A DNA stretch of 64,000 bases from Streptomyces ortus. Its GTDB lineage: Bacteria; Actinomycetota; Actinomycetes; Streptomycetales; Streptomycetaceae. The DNA is taken from the NCBI RefSeq assembly GCF_026341275.1, contig NZ_JAIFZO010000002.1, positions 3,998,118 through 4,062,117 on the forward strand, written 5' to 3'. The position numbers and the translations under genes were made by a program. The notes below the pieces were generated by a model. It worked only from the letters and a program-made list of their open reading frames with translations, was not told the origin of the DNA and ran no database searches. Below are positions 17,282-24,793 of this stretch, one piece after another (the stretch's first letter is position 1; each line of letters begins with the position of its first letter).

Positions 17282-18181
17282 CGTGAGCACCAGCTCCGAG
17301 CTGATGGTCTCCCACAGCGCGTTGAACCACAGATGCGACTGCTCCACGAACGTCGTGGCCCGCAGCCCCTCCCCCTGCTCGAAGGCGAACAGCGTCGACT
17401 GGGTCCCCTCGGCGTCGTACGTCTCCAGGTACTCACTCTCGATCTCCGCCCCCCGCCGCGACAGCGTGTAGTAGGCGAAGAGCGCCTCCGCCTCGTTGAG
17501 CAGGTACAACTTCACCGGCGGGGTGAACGGCAGGGCCCTGAACATGATGTGTACGTCGATGCCGTGCGTCGCCCGCAACGCCAGCAGGTTGTGCTTGAGG
17601 ACCTGGCCCTGTGCGTTGCGCTGGGCCAGCCACCGCCGCTGCACCCGCTCGTTGTCCTCCGTCGCGTCCACCGCCGACGGAAAGGCGAGGTCGATGTCAC
17701 GGGACGGCAGGAGCACGCGGACGTCGATCCTGGCCGGTTTCAATCGGCCCTCGTGGATGAGACGCAGCGGTTCGCCCATCGCGAGCGTCAGGGAGACAGC
17801 CGTAAGACACAGAGCGTCTACTTCCACGTGGGGTGCCGAGAAGGCGGCCGTGATGCGCGGGGCCAGCGCCACCATGGTGGTCCGCGGTGGAGCCGCCGGC
17901 CCGGTCAGGCCCTTCTCCACGCCGTCCGCGACGGTCGCCGGGCTCCCCTTGGAGACATTGGCCAGCAGGCTCTCCGACTGCAGGATGCGCAGCGCCTGCC
18001 GTACGGTCCCGCGCTCGACTCCGAACTCGTCGGCCAGCCTGGCCTGGGTGGGCATGCGTTCTCCCGCCCGCAGCTCGCCCGACACGATCCGGCTGCGCAG
18101 CGCGTCGGCCACCTCTCGGTGTGACATCTGTGGCCGTTGTGCCCTCTTCCGCCCGTTGACGGCGGCATGTTCCGGGTCCAC
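17276..18181 (-). CDS. GntR-family regulator with PLD-like sensor domain (copy 2)
   Basis: This regulator of about 301 residues is paralogous to the 15948-16820 protein along its whole length. The winged HTH contains GERMPTQARLADEFGVERG. The sensor part contains IDVRVLLPSRDIDLAFP, PFTPPVKLYLLNEAEALFAYY and a Trp end (EQSHLWFNALWETI). GTG 18181 is six bases from a TAGTGT -10-like box, consistent with a leaderless transcript. It is divergent from the second small membrane protein, with a perfect palindrome between them. Confidence 0.8.
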   Translation of the reverse strand: MDPEHAAVNGRKRAQRPQMSHREVADALRSRIVSGELRAGERMPTQARLADEFGVERGTVRQALRILQSESLLANVSKGSPATVADGVEKGLTGPAAPPRTTMVALAPRITAAFSAPHVEVDALCLTAVSLTLAMGEPLRLIHEGRLKPARIDVRVLLPSRDIDLAFPSAVDATEDNERVQRRWLAQRNAQGQVLKHNLLALRATHGIDVHIMFRALPFTPPVKLYLLNEAEALFAYYTLSRRGAEIESEYLETYDAEGTQSTLFAFEQGEGLRATTFVEQSHLWFNALWETISSELVLTS

Positions 18182-18187
18182 GGCCAA

Positions 18188-18193
18188 ACACTA
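18188..18193 (-). promoter_or_regulatory. -10-like box for leaderless GntR copy 2
   Basis: TAGTGT on the minus strand lies six bases before GTG 18181, in the same context (AAGTTGTAGTGTTTGGCC) as the copy 1 promoter. Confidence 0.5.
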
Positions 18194-18267
18194 CAACTTC
18201 GCGCCATCTTTGGGCAGTTAACGAGAAGGTGGTTATGAGACGCATCCAAGTGGAGATAACTTCATTG

Positions 18268-18284
18268 AAGTTGGTCACCAACTT
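18268..18284. promoter_or_regulatory. candidate GntR operator, copy 2
   Basis: AAGTTGGTCACCAACTT is a perfect 17-base palindrome with 8-base arms. It lies 87 bases upstream of GntR copy 2 and 108 bases upstream of the small membrane gene. The copy 1 region holds variants of the same site. Confidence 0.65.
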
Positions 18285-18392
18285 GAGCAACATGGTCAGG
18301 CTTCCGGGGGGTTGGCCGCCAGAGTCGCAGCAGGCGATCAGGTGGATCGGTCCCGGCGGGGGTCCGCCTCCCCGTCCCGAAGGAGGGACCGC

Positions 18393-18578
18393 ATGCCGCT
18401 CATCGCCATCCTCGTCGCCGCCCTCGCCATCGGCCTGGAGCAACTGATCCAGGTGAAGTACGGAGTGATGGGCGTCGTCGCCTTCGCCGCCCTCGCCATC
18501 GGTATCAAGGCCAAGAACTCAATGATCGGCGGCATCGGGGCCCTGATCCTCGTGATGCTGCTCGCCCAGTCCGGCTGA
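18393..18578 (+). CDS. small two-segment membrane protein (copy 2)
   Basis: This 61-residue protein starts MPLIAILVAALAIGLEQLIQ and is almost entirely hydrophobic apart from a short Lys-containing turn (GIKAKNSM). GAAGGAGGG precedes ATG 18393. It is a paralogue of the copy 1 protein at 17093 and sits in the same divergent arrangement with its GntR partner. The function is unknown. Confidence 0.75.
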   Translation: MPLIAILVAALAIGLEQLIQVKYGVMGVVAFAALAIGIKAKNSMIGGIGALILVMLLAQSG

Positions 18579-18697
18579 CGGGGCCGCACCGCCCGTCAGT
18601 CCGGTCGACCGGGTTCCCTTCCGGAGGGGAGCCGGGAGCCCGGTCGGCCCGCACCACCGCACCACCGCACCACCGCACAACAACTGAATCGCTACGG

Positions 18698-18800
18698 ATG
18701 AACAGCACGACAGCAGAAGGAAGGAAACAGAAGCAGAAACAGCAGCAGAGGAAACAGCAGAAGAAGAGGAAGCAGAAGAAGAGAAAGAAGGGGATCAGAA
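18698..18800. repeat. purine-rich A/G tract
   Basis: About 100 bases of nearly pure purine on the plus strand (AGAAGCAGAAAC-type units) lie after small membrane gene copy 2 and reach the stop end of the Eis-like gene. The encoded Lys/Gln run in the plus frame is not a plausible gene. Confidence 0.6.
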
Positions 18801-20051
18801 GATGTCCGGGCACCACGGTCGCCTGGACGTACGCAGCAGGGCGTCGGCCACCAGGGCGGCGCCCGCTCGTTCTTCCCGGACCCGGCCCAGCGCCACGAGC
18901 CGCACCGCGGACTCACCCCCGAGCCACAGCTCCGCCAACTCCCCCACACCCAAGGTCAGTTCGGCGGTTTCGGTGGTCCGGACACAGTCGGCGCCCTCGG
19001 GCGAGGCATCCAGCCGGTACCGCCCCCCGGCCATCCCCTGCCCGTCGGTCACCTCCAGGACCAGCGCGCCGGCCGCCCCGTACGTCCGCGCCTCCAGGGC
19101 CGCCACGACGTCCAGGATGCGTACCCACAGCCAGTCGGCCTGCGAGGTGATCGCCGCCGCGCGCGGGTCCGGCAGCAGATGCGGCAGCAGATCGTCCGGT
19201 GCCCGCCGGCCCGTCCTGACCCGCGTGACCCAGTCGATCGAGCAGACGTAGCGCCACAGAGCGCGCTCGGCGGCCGGCGTGACGGCGATCAGGTCCGTGA
19301 CCTTCGCGGTCTGGAGCGGCTGCTTCGCGTCCCCCCAGTGGTCGTCCACGGTGTACGAGAGCAGGCCCTCGACCTCTCCCCCCGCACCGCGGTACACGGC
19401 GTGGAAGGGGTCGGTCGACGGGACCCGGTCCAGCACCAGCGCACCGGTGGCGATCCGCCACCACCGCTCATTGCGGTCGACCGCGCCCGGCTGCGCCCGC
19501 CGGAAGCGCTCGTACAGCTCCGGCCCGGCCTTGCGTACGTCGTCGCCGTCCACCAGATCGACCCGGCCGCCGCCGTCGGGGCCGGCCAGGCGGGGATCGA
19601 GCCCCGCCCGCGGGACGTCGATCGTCCACTCGGCGGTCGTCGTGGCCGCCCCGAACCCGTACCGTCCGTAGATCGGGTACTCCGCGGCGATCAGCGTCGC
19701 CACGACATCCCCGCGCTCCTCGGCGGCGGCCAGTTCCCGGTTCATCATCCGCGTCAGGATGCCCCGCCTGCGGTGCGTCGAGGTCACGGTCACGTTCGTG
19801 ATCGCGTCGGCCCGCACGGCGGCGCCGCCCACCGCCGTGATCTCCTGCTCGAACGACCGGAAGGTCCCCACGCACCGCTCGCCGTCGAAGGCCCCCACCG
19901 TCCGTTCGGGCACGAGGTAGGTGCGACGGTCCTCGATCTCGGCCTCCGACACGCTGGGCGGTCGCAGGAACCCGGTGTTCATCGCACGGATCCACTCCGG
20001 GAACCCGTCGTCACGGATGGCGCGTACATCGATGTGCTGGTGCGGACTCAT
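18795..20051 (-). CDS. Eis-family GNAT acetyltransferase
   Basis: This 418-residue protein has the Eis layout: a GNAT domain (VTVTSTHRRRGILTRMM acetyl-CoA motif, about 88-104), a second GNAT-like region, and a C-terminal SCP2-like domain. The catalytic features of Eis are present: a Tyr in AEYPIYGRYGFG and a C-terminal Phe (WCPDIF). Eis acetylates amines on aminoglycosides or proteins; the natural target here is unknown. It is a single gene on the minus strand, downstream of rsiG. Confidence 0.85.
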   Translation of the reverse strand: MSPHQHIDVRAIRDDGFPEWIRAMNTGFLRPPSVSEAEIEDRRTYLVPERTVGAFDGERCVGTFRSFEQEITAVGGAAVRADAITNVTVTSTHRRRGILTRMMNRELAAAEERGDVVATLIAAEYPIYGRYGFGAATTTAEWTIDVPRAGLDPRLAGPDGGGRVDLVDGDDVRKAGPELYERFRRAQPGAVDRNERWWRIATGALVLDRVPSTDPFHAVYRGAGGEVEGLLSYTVDDHWGDAKQPLQTAKVTDLIAVTPAAERALWRYVCSIDWVTRVRTGRRAPDDLLPHLLPDPRAAAITSQADWLWVRILDVVAALEARTYGAAGALVLEVTDGQGMAGGRYRLDASPEGADCVRTTETAELTLGVGELAELWLGGESAVRLVALGRVREERAGAALVADALLRTSRRPWCPDIF

Positions 20052-20100
20052 GCGCTCACGCTAGGCATCCGGCCCGGAACTGTCGTCCGGATTTCCGCGC

Positions 20101-20185
20101 CGGCTGCCGGCTACCGGCTACCGGCTACCGGCCACCAGCTACCGGCCACCAGCTACCGGCCACCAGCTACCGGCCACCAGCTACA
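20101..20185. repeat. GGCCACCAGCTACC tandem repeat
   Basis: Three GGCTACC 7-mers are followed by about four 14-bp GGCCACCAGCTACC units in the gap between the rsiG stop and the Eis-type start. The last unit runs into the rsiG 3' end. Confidence 0.8.
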
Positions 20186-20846
20186 GGAGCAGGTCGTCGA
20201 CCTGGGCCTCGCCCTCGCGGTATCGGCGGGCGATCTCCGCGCTGCAGTCGTCCGCGGTCCGCTGCAACTGCTGCCGACGCCGCGACACCTGCTGCTCGTA
20301 GCGCACGAGCCGCCCCATCGCGGCGCTCAGCTCAAGATCCGTACGCGCCTCCAGATCGGACAGCTCGACCTCGGAGAGCATCTCGGCGGCCAGCAGCCGG
20401 TACTCCTCGCTGTACGGCGTCCCCACGGTCACGTGCCGCGCCGAGGAGCGGTGCCGGGCGGGTCCGTCCGTCAGGATCTCCGACAGCCGCGCGACGACCG
20501 ACGCCTCACCGAGGGCCGGCAGCCCGCGGCCGTCGTCCCGGTCCTGCCGGGGCGCTTCCGTACGCCGTCCCACCTCGGCCCGCAGGATGTCGATCCGCCC
20601 CTGCAACAGCCGCCGTACGTAACTCAGATCGGCCTCGTCCCGCTGCGCGTCCCTGCGCAGGCCGCGCAGTTCGGTCAGGCGCAGGACGCCCAGTTCGGGT
20701 GCGGGGGGCGCGGTCTCCGGCATCGGACTGACCCTTCGCTGAGTGGGCGGACGCACCGCTGGGACCAACGGCGGCGACAACGACGGCGGCTCCCCCCGGA
20801 TCAGCGATACGAACCCGGGTGACTGCCCCGTACTCGGTGTGCTCAT
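20181..20846 (-). CDS. rsiG: RsiG, c-di-GMP-binding anti-sigma factor of WhiG
   Basis: This 221-residue protein in Streptomyces sequesters the sporulation sigma factor WhiG when bound to cyclic di-GMP. The signature E(X)3S(X)2R(X)3Q(X)3D is present as EADLSYVRRLLQGRID, in the first helix of a predicted antiparallel coiled coil. The second helix (about 165-215) contains ELSDLEARTDLELS and a Gln/Arg-rich run. The N-terminal ~55 residues are Pro/Ser-rich. ATG 20846 (MSTPSTGQ) is chosen; an internal ATG (MPETAPP) also has an AAGG site. WhiG itself is not in the window. Confidence 0.85.
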   Translation of the reverse strand: MSTPSTGQSPGFVSLIRGEPPSLSPPLVPAVRPPTQRRVSPMPETAPPAPELGVLRLTELRGLRRDAQRDEADLSYVRRLLQGRIDILRAEVGRRTEAPRQDRDDGRGLPALGEASVVARLSEILTDGPARHRSSARHVTVGTPYSEEYRLLAAEMLSEVELSDLEARTDLELSAAMGRLVRYEQQVSRRRQQLQRTADDCSAEIARRYREGEAQVDDLLL

Positions 20847-21006
20847 GTGCCTCAACCGTCCCCTCGACCGGCGCGTGTGAGCATCGTGCCACCCCAAGTG
20901 GCCGCTATGTGACCGAGTGCCCCCGATCGGCCCCAGATGGACTGTTAAGGATCAATAAGAAAGCCCCCGTACGGAGGCAGGCCGGGCGCACGGCATGATG
21001 GATCCC

Positions 21007-21432
21007 ATGCGTGCGGTGGTGCAGAGGGTGGACGGCGCGAGCGTCGTCGTGGACGGTGAGACGGTCGGGGAGATCGACGGCGAGGGACTGTGCGTCCTCG
21101 TCGGGGTGACCCACGAGGACACGAAGGAGAAGGCGGCCCAACTGGCCCGCAAACTCTGGTCCGTACGGATGCTGTCCGACGAGAAATCGTGCTCCGACCT
21201 GGACGCGCCGCTGCTCGTCATCAGCCAGTTCACCCTCTACGGGGACGCCCGCAAGGGGCGGCGCCCCACCTGGAACGCGGCGGCCCCCGGCGACGTGGCC
21301 GAGCCCCTCGTGGACGAGGTCGTGGCCCAACTCCGTTCGCTGGGCGCGACGGTGGCCACGGGCAGGTTCGGCGCGAAGATGCGCGTCTCACTGACGAACG
21401 ACGGCCCGTTCACGCTACTGATCGACATGTGA
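21007..21432 (+). CDS. dtd: D-aminoacyl-tRNA deacylase
   Basis: This 141-residue cytoplasmic proofreading enzyme hydrolyses D-amino acids wrongly attached to tRNA. The start MRAVVQRV, the SQFTLYGD catalytic motif and the C-terminal NDGPFT (cross-subunit Gly-Pro type motif) define the family. ATG 21007 is preferred over the in-frame ATGs at 20995/20998 because family members begin MRAVVQRV. It stands alone on the plus strand. Confidence 0.92.
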   Translation: MRAVVQRVDGASVVVDGETVGEIDGEGLCVLVGVTHEDTKEKAAQLARKLWSVRMLSDEKSCSDLDAPLLVISQFTLYGDARKGRRPTWNAAAPGDVAEPLVDEVVAQLRSLGATVATGRFGAKMRVSLTNDGPFTLLIDM

Positions 21433-21490
21433 TGACAGTCGTGTGAAGACAGTCGTGTGATGACTGTCGTGTGATGACTGTCGTGTGAAG
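21431..21490. repeat. GTGATGACTGTCGT tandem repeat
   Basis: About four 14-bp copies of GTGATGACWGTCGT begin in the dtd stop codon and fill the gap to the YgfZ gene end. No function is evident. Confidence 0.8.
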
Positions 21491-21500
21491 CCCGGTCGGC

Positions 21501-22481
21501 CTACGGCTCGACCACGACCTCCTGGGCGGCGGCCGTCTCGTCGGCCGTCAGCCGGGCGTCGAGGGGCACGTTCCGCTTGACGAGGGCCAGGGCGATCGGG
21601 CCCAGCTCGTGGTGGCGTACGGACGTCGTGATGAAACCGATCTTGCGGCCCTCCGCGCCCTCGTCCGCGAGGCGCAGCTCCGTGCCGTGCGGCGGCAGAT
21701 GGACCTCGCTGCCGTCCAGGTGCAGGAAGACGAGCCTGCGCGGCGGCTTGCCCAGGTTCTGGACGCGGGCGACGGTCTCCTGGCCGCGGTAGCAGCCCTT
21801 CTGCAGATGGACCGCGCTGCCGATCCAGCCCAGCTCGTGCGGGATGGTCCGGTGATCGGTCTCGAAACCGAGCCGCGGCCGGTGCTGCTCGACGCGCAGG
21901 GCCTCGTAGGCGAGCAGCCCGACGGCGGGCCCGGCCGCACCCGCGGTCCCGTCCCCGGCGAAGGACTCCAGGTCCGCGCGCGGCAGGAAGAGATCCCGCC
22001 CGTACGAGGTCTCGCGGACGACGACACCCTCGGGGACCTCGGCGATGGAACCGGCGGGCAGATGCACGACCGCGAGGTCTCCGGTGCGGTCGGCGACCTC
22101 GACCCGGTAGAAGAACTTCATCGACTCCAGGTACGCGATCAGCGCGTCCTGCGTGCCGGGCTCGACGTGCGCCCAGGTCGTCGTGCCGTCGTCGACGAGA
22201 TACAGCGCGTGCTCGACATGGCCGTTCGCGGAGAGGATCAGCGCCTCGGTGGCCCGGCCCGCCGGGAGATCGCTGACGTGCTGGGTGAGCAGCAGATGCA
22301 GCCAGCTCAGCCGGTCCGAACCGGTGACGGCGACCACCCCGCGGTGCGAGAGGTCCACGAAACCGGTGCCGTCGGCGAGGGCACGCTGCTCGCGGAACAG
22401 GTCGCCGTAGTGGGCGGCTACGCCTTCGTCCACTCCCTCGGCGGGAACGGCACCGGGCAGGGACAGCAGAGGGCTCTTCAT
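21501..22481 (-). CDS. YgfZ/GcvT-like folate-binding protein
   Basis: This 326-residue protein of the YgfZ family, related to the T-protein of glycine cleavage, supports iron-sulfur cluster enzymes using a folate cofactor. The diagnostic KGCYRGQE motif, with its essential Cys, is present near residue 240. ATG 22481 (MKSPLLSLPG) is chosen because the frame upstream overlaps the nur coding region and is not conserved in character. It lies just downstream of nur on the same strand. Confidence 0.88.
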   Translation of the reverse strand: MKSPLLSLPGAVPAEGVDEGVAAHYGDLFREQRALADGTGFVDLSHRGVVAVTGSDRLSWLHLLLTQHVSDLPAGRATEALILSANGHVEHALYLVDDGTTTWAHVEPGTQDALIAYLESMKFFYRVEVADRTGDLAVVHLPAGSIAEVPEGVVVRETSYGRDLFLPRADLESFAGDGTAGAAGPAVGLLAYEALRVEQHRPRLGFETDHRTIPHELGWIGSAVHLQKGCYRGQETVARVQNLGKPPRRLVFLHLDGSEVHLPPHGTELRLADEGAEGRKIGFITTSVRHHELGPIALALVKRNVPLDARLTADETAAAQEVVVEP

Positions 22482-22515
22482 ATCCACACAGCCTACGACC
22501 CGGTACCGGCCGATT

Positions 22516-23061
22516 TTATTTCCCGGCGGGGCCCGTACCGGTGCGCGTGCCCGTATCGGTACGGGCACCGCTACCCGTATCGGTACCGGTACCGGCCTTC
22601 GCCGCGCACTCTTCGCAGCGGCCGAAGATCGCGAAGTGCTTCATGTCGGTGACGAAGCCGAAGGTCTCGCGCAGCTTGGCCGTGAAGTCGGCGGCCACCT
22701 CGACGTCCGCCTCGATGACGTTCGTGCAGTCACGGCAGACGAGGTGGAGGTGATGGTGCCGGTCCGCGAGGTGGTACGTGGGCGCGCCGTGACCCAGATG
22801 CGCGTGCGAGACCAGCTTGAGCTCCTCCAGGAGCTCAAGGGTGCGGTACACCGTGGAGATGTTGACCCCCGACGCCGTCTTCCGCACTTCCACGAGGATG
22901 TCGTCGGGAGTCGCGTGCTCCAGGGTGTCCACCGCTTCGAGCACGAGCTGCCGCTGAGGCGTGAGCCGGTAGCCACGCTGCCGCAGATCGCTCTTCCAGT
23001 CGGCGCCCGCACCCGTCGTGTCCGCGCCCGTGCCTTCGGTGCTGCTTCCAGTGCTCACCAC
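22516..23061 (-). CDS. nur: Fur-family nickel-responsive regulator Nur
   Basis: This 181-residue regulator of nickel uptake and superoxide dismutase genes has an HTH at RGYRLTPQRQLVLEAV through SGVNISTVYRTLELLEEL, the metal-binding HHHLHLVCRDC, and the second CxxC in GRCEEC. The sequence matches my memory of S. coelicolor Nur (SCO4180) better than Zur or FurA. Unlike that protein it carries Gly/Thr-rich expansions at both ends (TGSSTEGTGAD and a GTGTDTGS-type tail). It lies upstream of ygfZ, as in S. coelicolor. Start GTG 23061 or the adjacent GTG 23058. Confidence 0.8.
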   Translation of the reverse strand: MVSTGSSTEGTGADTTGAGADWKSDLRQRGYRLTPQRQLVLEAVDTLEHATPDDILVEVRKTASGVNISTVYRTLELLEELKLVSHAHLGHGAPTYHLADRHHHLHLVCRDCTNVIEADVEVAADFTAKLRETFGFVTDMKHFAIFGRCEECAAKAGTGTDTGSGARTDTGTRTGTGPAGK

Positions 23062-23076
23062 ACCGGAAGTCTAGGA

Positions 23077-23652
23077 CTACTTGAAGAAGGCGATGCCGTC
23101 GTCCGGCATGTCGTCCGGGAGAGCCTTCGCCCAGCGCTCCACGTCGTCGGGGCTGACGACCTTCTTGAGCTGCGCCGACATGTACGGGCGGAGCGGGACC
23201 TCGGGGGTCTGCTTCTCGCCGACCCACATGAGGTCGCTCTTCACATAGCCGTACAGACGCTTGCCGCCGTTGTACGGGCCCGAGGCGGCCGTGCGCGCCA
23301 CCGCGTCCGTGACCAGGTCGATCTGCGGCTTCTTGGCGGCCAGGTCGCCGTACCAGATCTCCACCACGCCGTCGTCGCGGACCATCACGACCTCGACCTT
23401 GCGGTCCTTGTCGATGCGCCAGAAGCCCGACTCGGACTCCAGCGGGCGCACCTTGTTGCCCTCGGAGTCGAGGACCCAGGTGTGCGAGTGGTATTCGAGG
23501 AAGTCCCGGCCGTCGTGGGTGAAGCTGACCTCCTGGCCGAAGTTGCACTTCTCGGCGCCGGGGAAGTCGTGAACACCCGCGCCGGTCCACTCACCGAGCA
23601 GGAAGACGAGGGGGACGAGGTCCTTGTGCAGGTCGGACGGGATCTCGATCAT
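23077..23652 (-). CDS. nitrobindin-like FABP-fold protein lacking heme His
   Basis: This 191-residue beta-barrel protein of the nitrobindin/THAP4 C-terminal family has GEWTGAG (residues 20-26) and a WYGDL-type barrel motif. In heme-binding members the proximal His lies in a PLxxHLAxxL-like segment. Here the matching segment is PLRPYMSAQL, with Tyr and no His, so it is probably a ferric-nitrobindin-like protein without normal heme ligation. It is downstream of the tiny 33-residue gene on the same strand. ATG 23652 follows AAGGA. Confidence 0.82.
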   Translation of the reverse strand: MIEIPSDLHKDLVPLVFLLGEWTGAGVHDFPGAEKCNFGQEVSFTHDGRDFLEYHSHTWVLDSEGNKVRPLESESGFWRIDKDRKVEVVMVRDDGVVEIWYGDLAAKKPQIDLVTDAVARTAASGPYNGGKRLYGYVKSDLMWVGEKQTPEVPLRPYMSAQLKKVVSPDDVERWAKALPDDMPDDGIAFFK

Positions 23653-23677
23653 GAGGTCGGCAGTTCCTTGATGGGGG

Positions 23678-23779
23678 TCAGCGCTGGCCCTGGTACAGCT
23701 TCTTCACGGCGAGCCCGGTGAAGGCGAGAACGCCGACACAGACCAGGACCAGCAGAGCTTCGAAGAAGTACTCAAGCAC
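23678..23779 (-). CDS. 33-residue single-pass membrane peptide
   Basis: This short open frame begins at GTG 23779 with GAGGAG seven bases upstream and encodes MLEYFFEALLVLVCVGVLAF followed by a basic tail (VKKLYQGQR). It is a single membrane segment with a cytoplasmic positive end. It precedes the nitrobindin-like gene by 25 bases, so it is likely in the same operon. The function is unknown, but the strong ribosome site and the hydrophobic/basic pattern argue that it is a real gene. Confidence 0.65.
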   Translation of the reverse strand: MLEYFFEALLVLVCVGVLAFTGLAVKKLYQGQR

Positions 23780-23872
23780 GGGGTGCTCCTCGGGTGACGC
23801 GGTGGTGGGCGGTACAGAGCCGGTCCCCACTCTAGTCGGGCGGGGACCGGCTCTCTCTCCGAGGTCCGCCGG

Positions 23873-24793
23873 TCAGCCCAGGAGCTGGCTCTGCAGGACC
23901 ACGGTCTGCTGGAACGGGACCTTCTTCGCGGTGCCCTTGCGGGACTGCACGATCACGGCGACGGTGTCGGCCGCCCCCAGATACGCCTGCCGTACGTGCT
24001 CGGCGCCGTACGGCTTCGCCTCGTCGCCGATGACGCGCTCGACGCCGTCGACCACGGAGGTCACCGGGAACCCGTCGTCGCCGTCGGCCGTCTCCGGACT
24101 CCCGCGCAGCTCGTAGCGGGGAATGTCGTACGAGGTGAGCTTGCCGGCGAACAGTTCGTCCGCGACGGCGGCCGTGGAGAACCGCAACAGGTAGATCCGG
24201 GTGCGGGTGCCGTCCGGTGTGGTCCAGCCGCGTGCCGTGATGTGCCGCAGGCCGTTGTCGGTGAGCAGCTGCCCGAAGGGCTCTCGGTCGTCCTTGACGT
24301 ACTCCGCCAGGAAGGTCTTCGTCGGGAGCCAGCCGTCCTCGCCGCGCAGCACCGGGTCGGCCTTCGCGCCCTTGGGTGCCGGGAGTACGAGTTCGCGCAG
24401 GTCGGCGTGGTGGACTCCGGCCCTGTTCGACTCGGCGAAGGGGCCCGGGCTGCCCGCGGGCAGGGGCGGCCGACTGATCTCCGGGTAGTCCCAGCGTCCG
24501 TCCGACGCGGTCTCCAGGCCGGGTACGTCGGTGCGGTCCAGCCGGGTGACGCCGTACGCGGATGCCGTGCCGAGAGCCGCGAAGACCGCGACGGCGGCGG
24601 TCCAGCGCAGGGCGGCGCGCAGTACGCGCCGGTCCTTCTTCGCCTTCACCTCAGGCTGTGTCTGCGTCTCCCGCTGTGTCTGCGTCTCCGGCTGCGGCTG
24701 CGGCTGCGTCTGCGCCTCGGGCGGGGAGGGCGGCGCTTCGGGCAGAGGTGGCGGGGGTGGCTGGGAGGCCTGGTGGTCGATCAGCTCGGTCAT
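23873..24793 (-). CDS. single-pass membrane protein, last of a three-gene operon
   Basis: This 306-residue protein is not in a family I can name. The N-terminal ~60 residues are Pro/Gln/Thr repeats (TQPQPQPETQTQ), then one membrane segment (AAVAVFAALGTASAYGV), then an extracellular domain of about 220 residues. Its start ATGA overlaps the stop of the upstream gene, with GGGGGAGG before it. The three neighbours share this layout, which suggests three subunits of an envelope complex. Confidence 0.6.
   Translation of the reverse strand: MTELIDHQASQPPPPPLPEAPPSPPEAQTQPQPQPETQTQRETQTQPEVKAKKDRRVLRAALRWTAAVAVFAALGTASAYGVTRLDRTDVPGLETASDGRWDYPEISRPPLPAGSPGPFAESNRAGVHHADLRELVLPAPKGAKADPVLRGEDGWLPTKTFLAEYVKDDREPFGQLLTDNGLRHITARGWTTPDGTRTRIYLLRFSTAAVADELFAGKLTSYDIPRYELRGSPETADGDDGFPVTSVVDGVERVIGDEAKPYGAEHVRQAYLGAADTVAVIVQSRKGTAKKVPFQQTVVLQSQLLG

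Noticed and set aside
18698..19150. Plus-strand frame beginning with a Lys/Gln run
   Set aside because: It is produced by the purine-rich tract and then runs antisense through the Eis-like gene.
20101..20185. CRISPR-like repeat
   Set aside because: Units of 7 and 14 bp without unique spacers; a simple tandem repeat.
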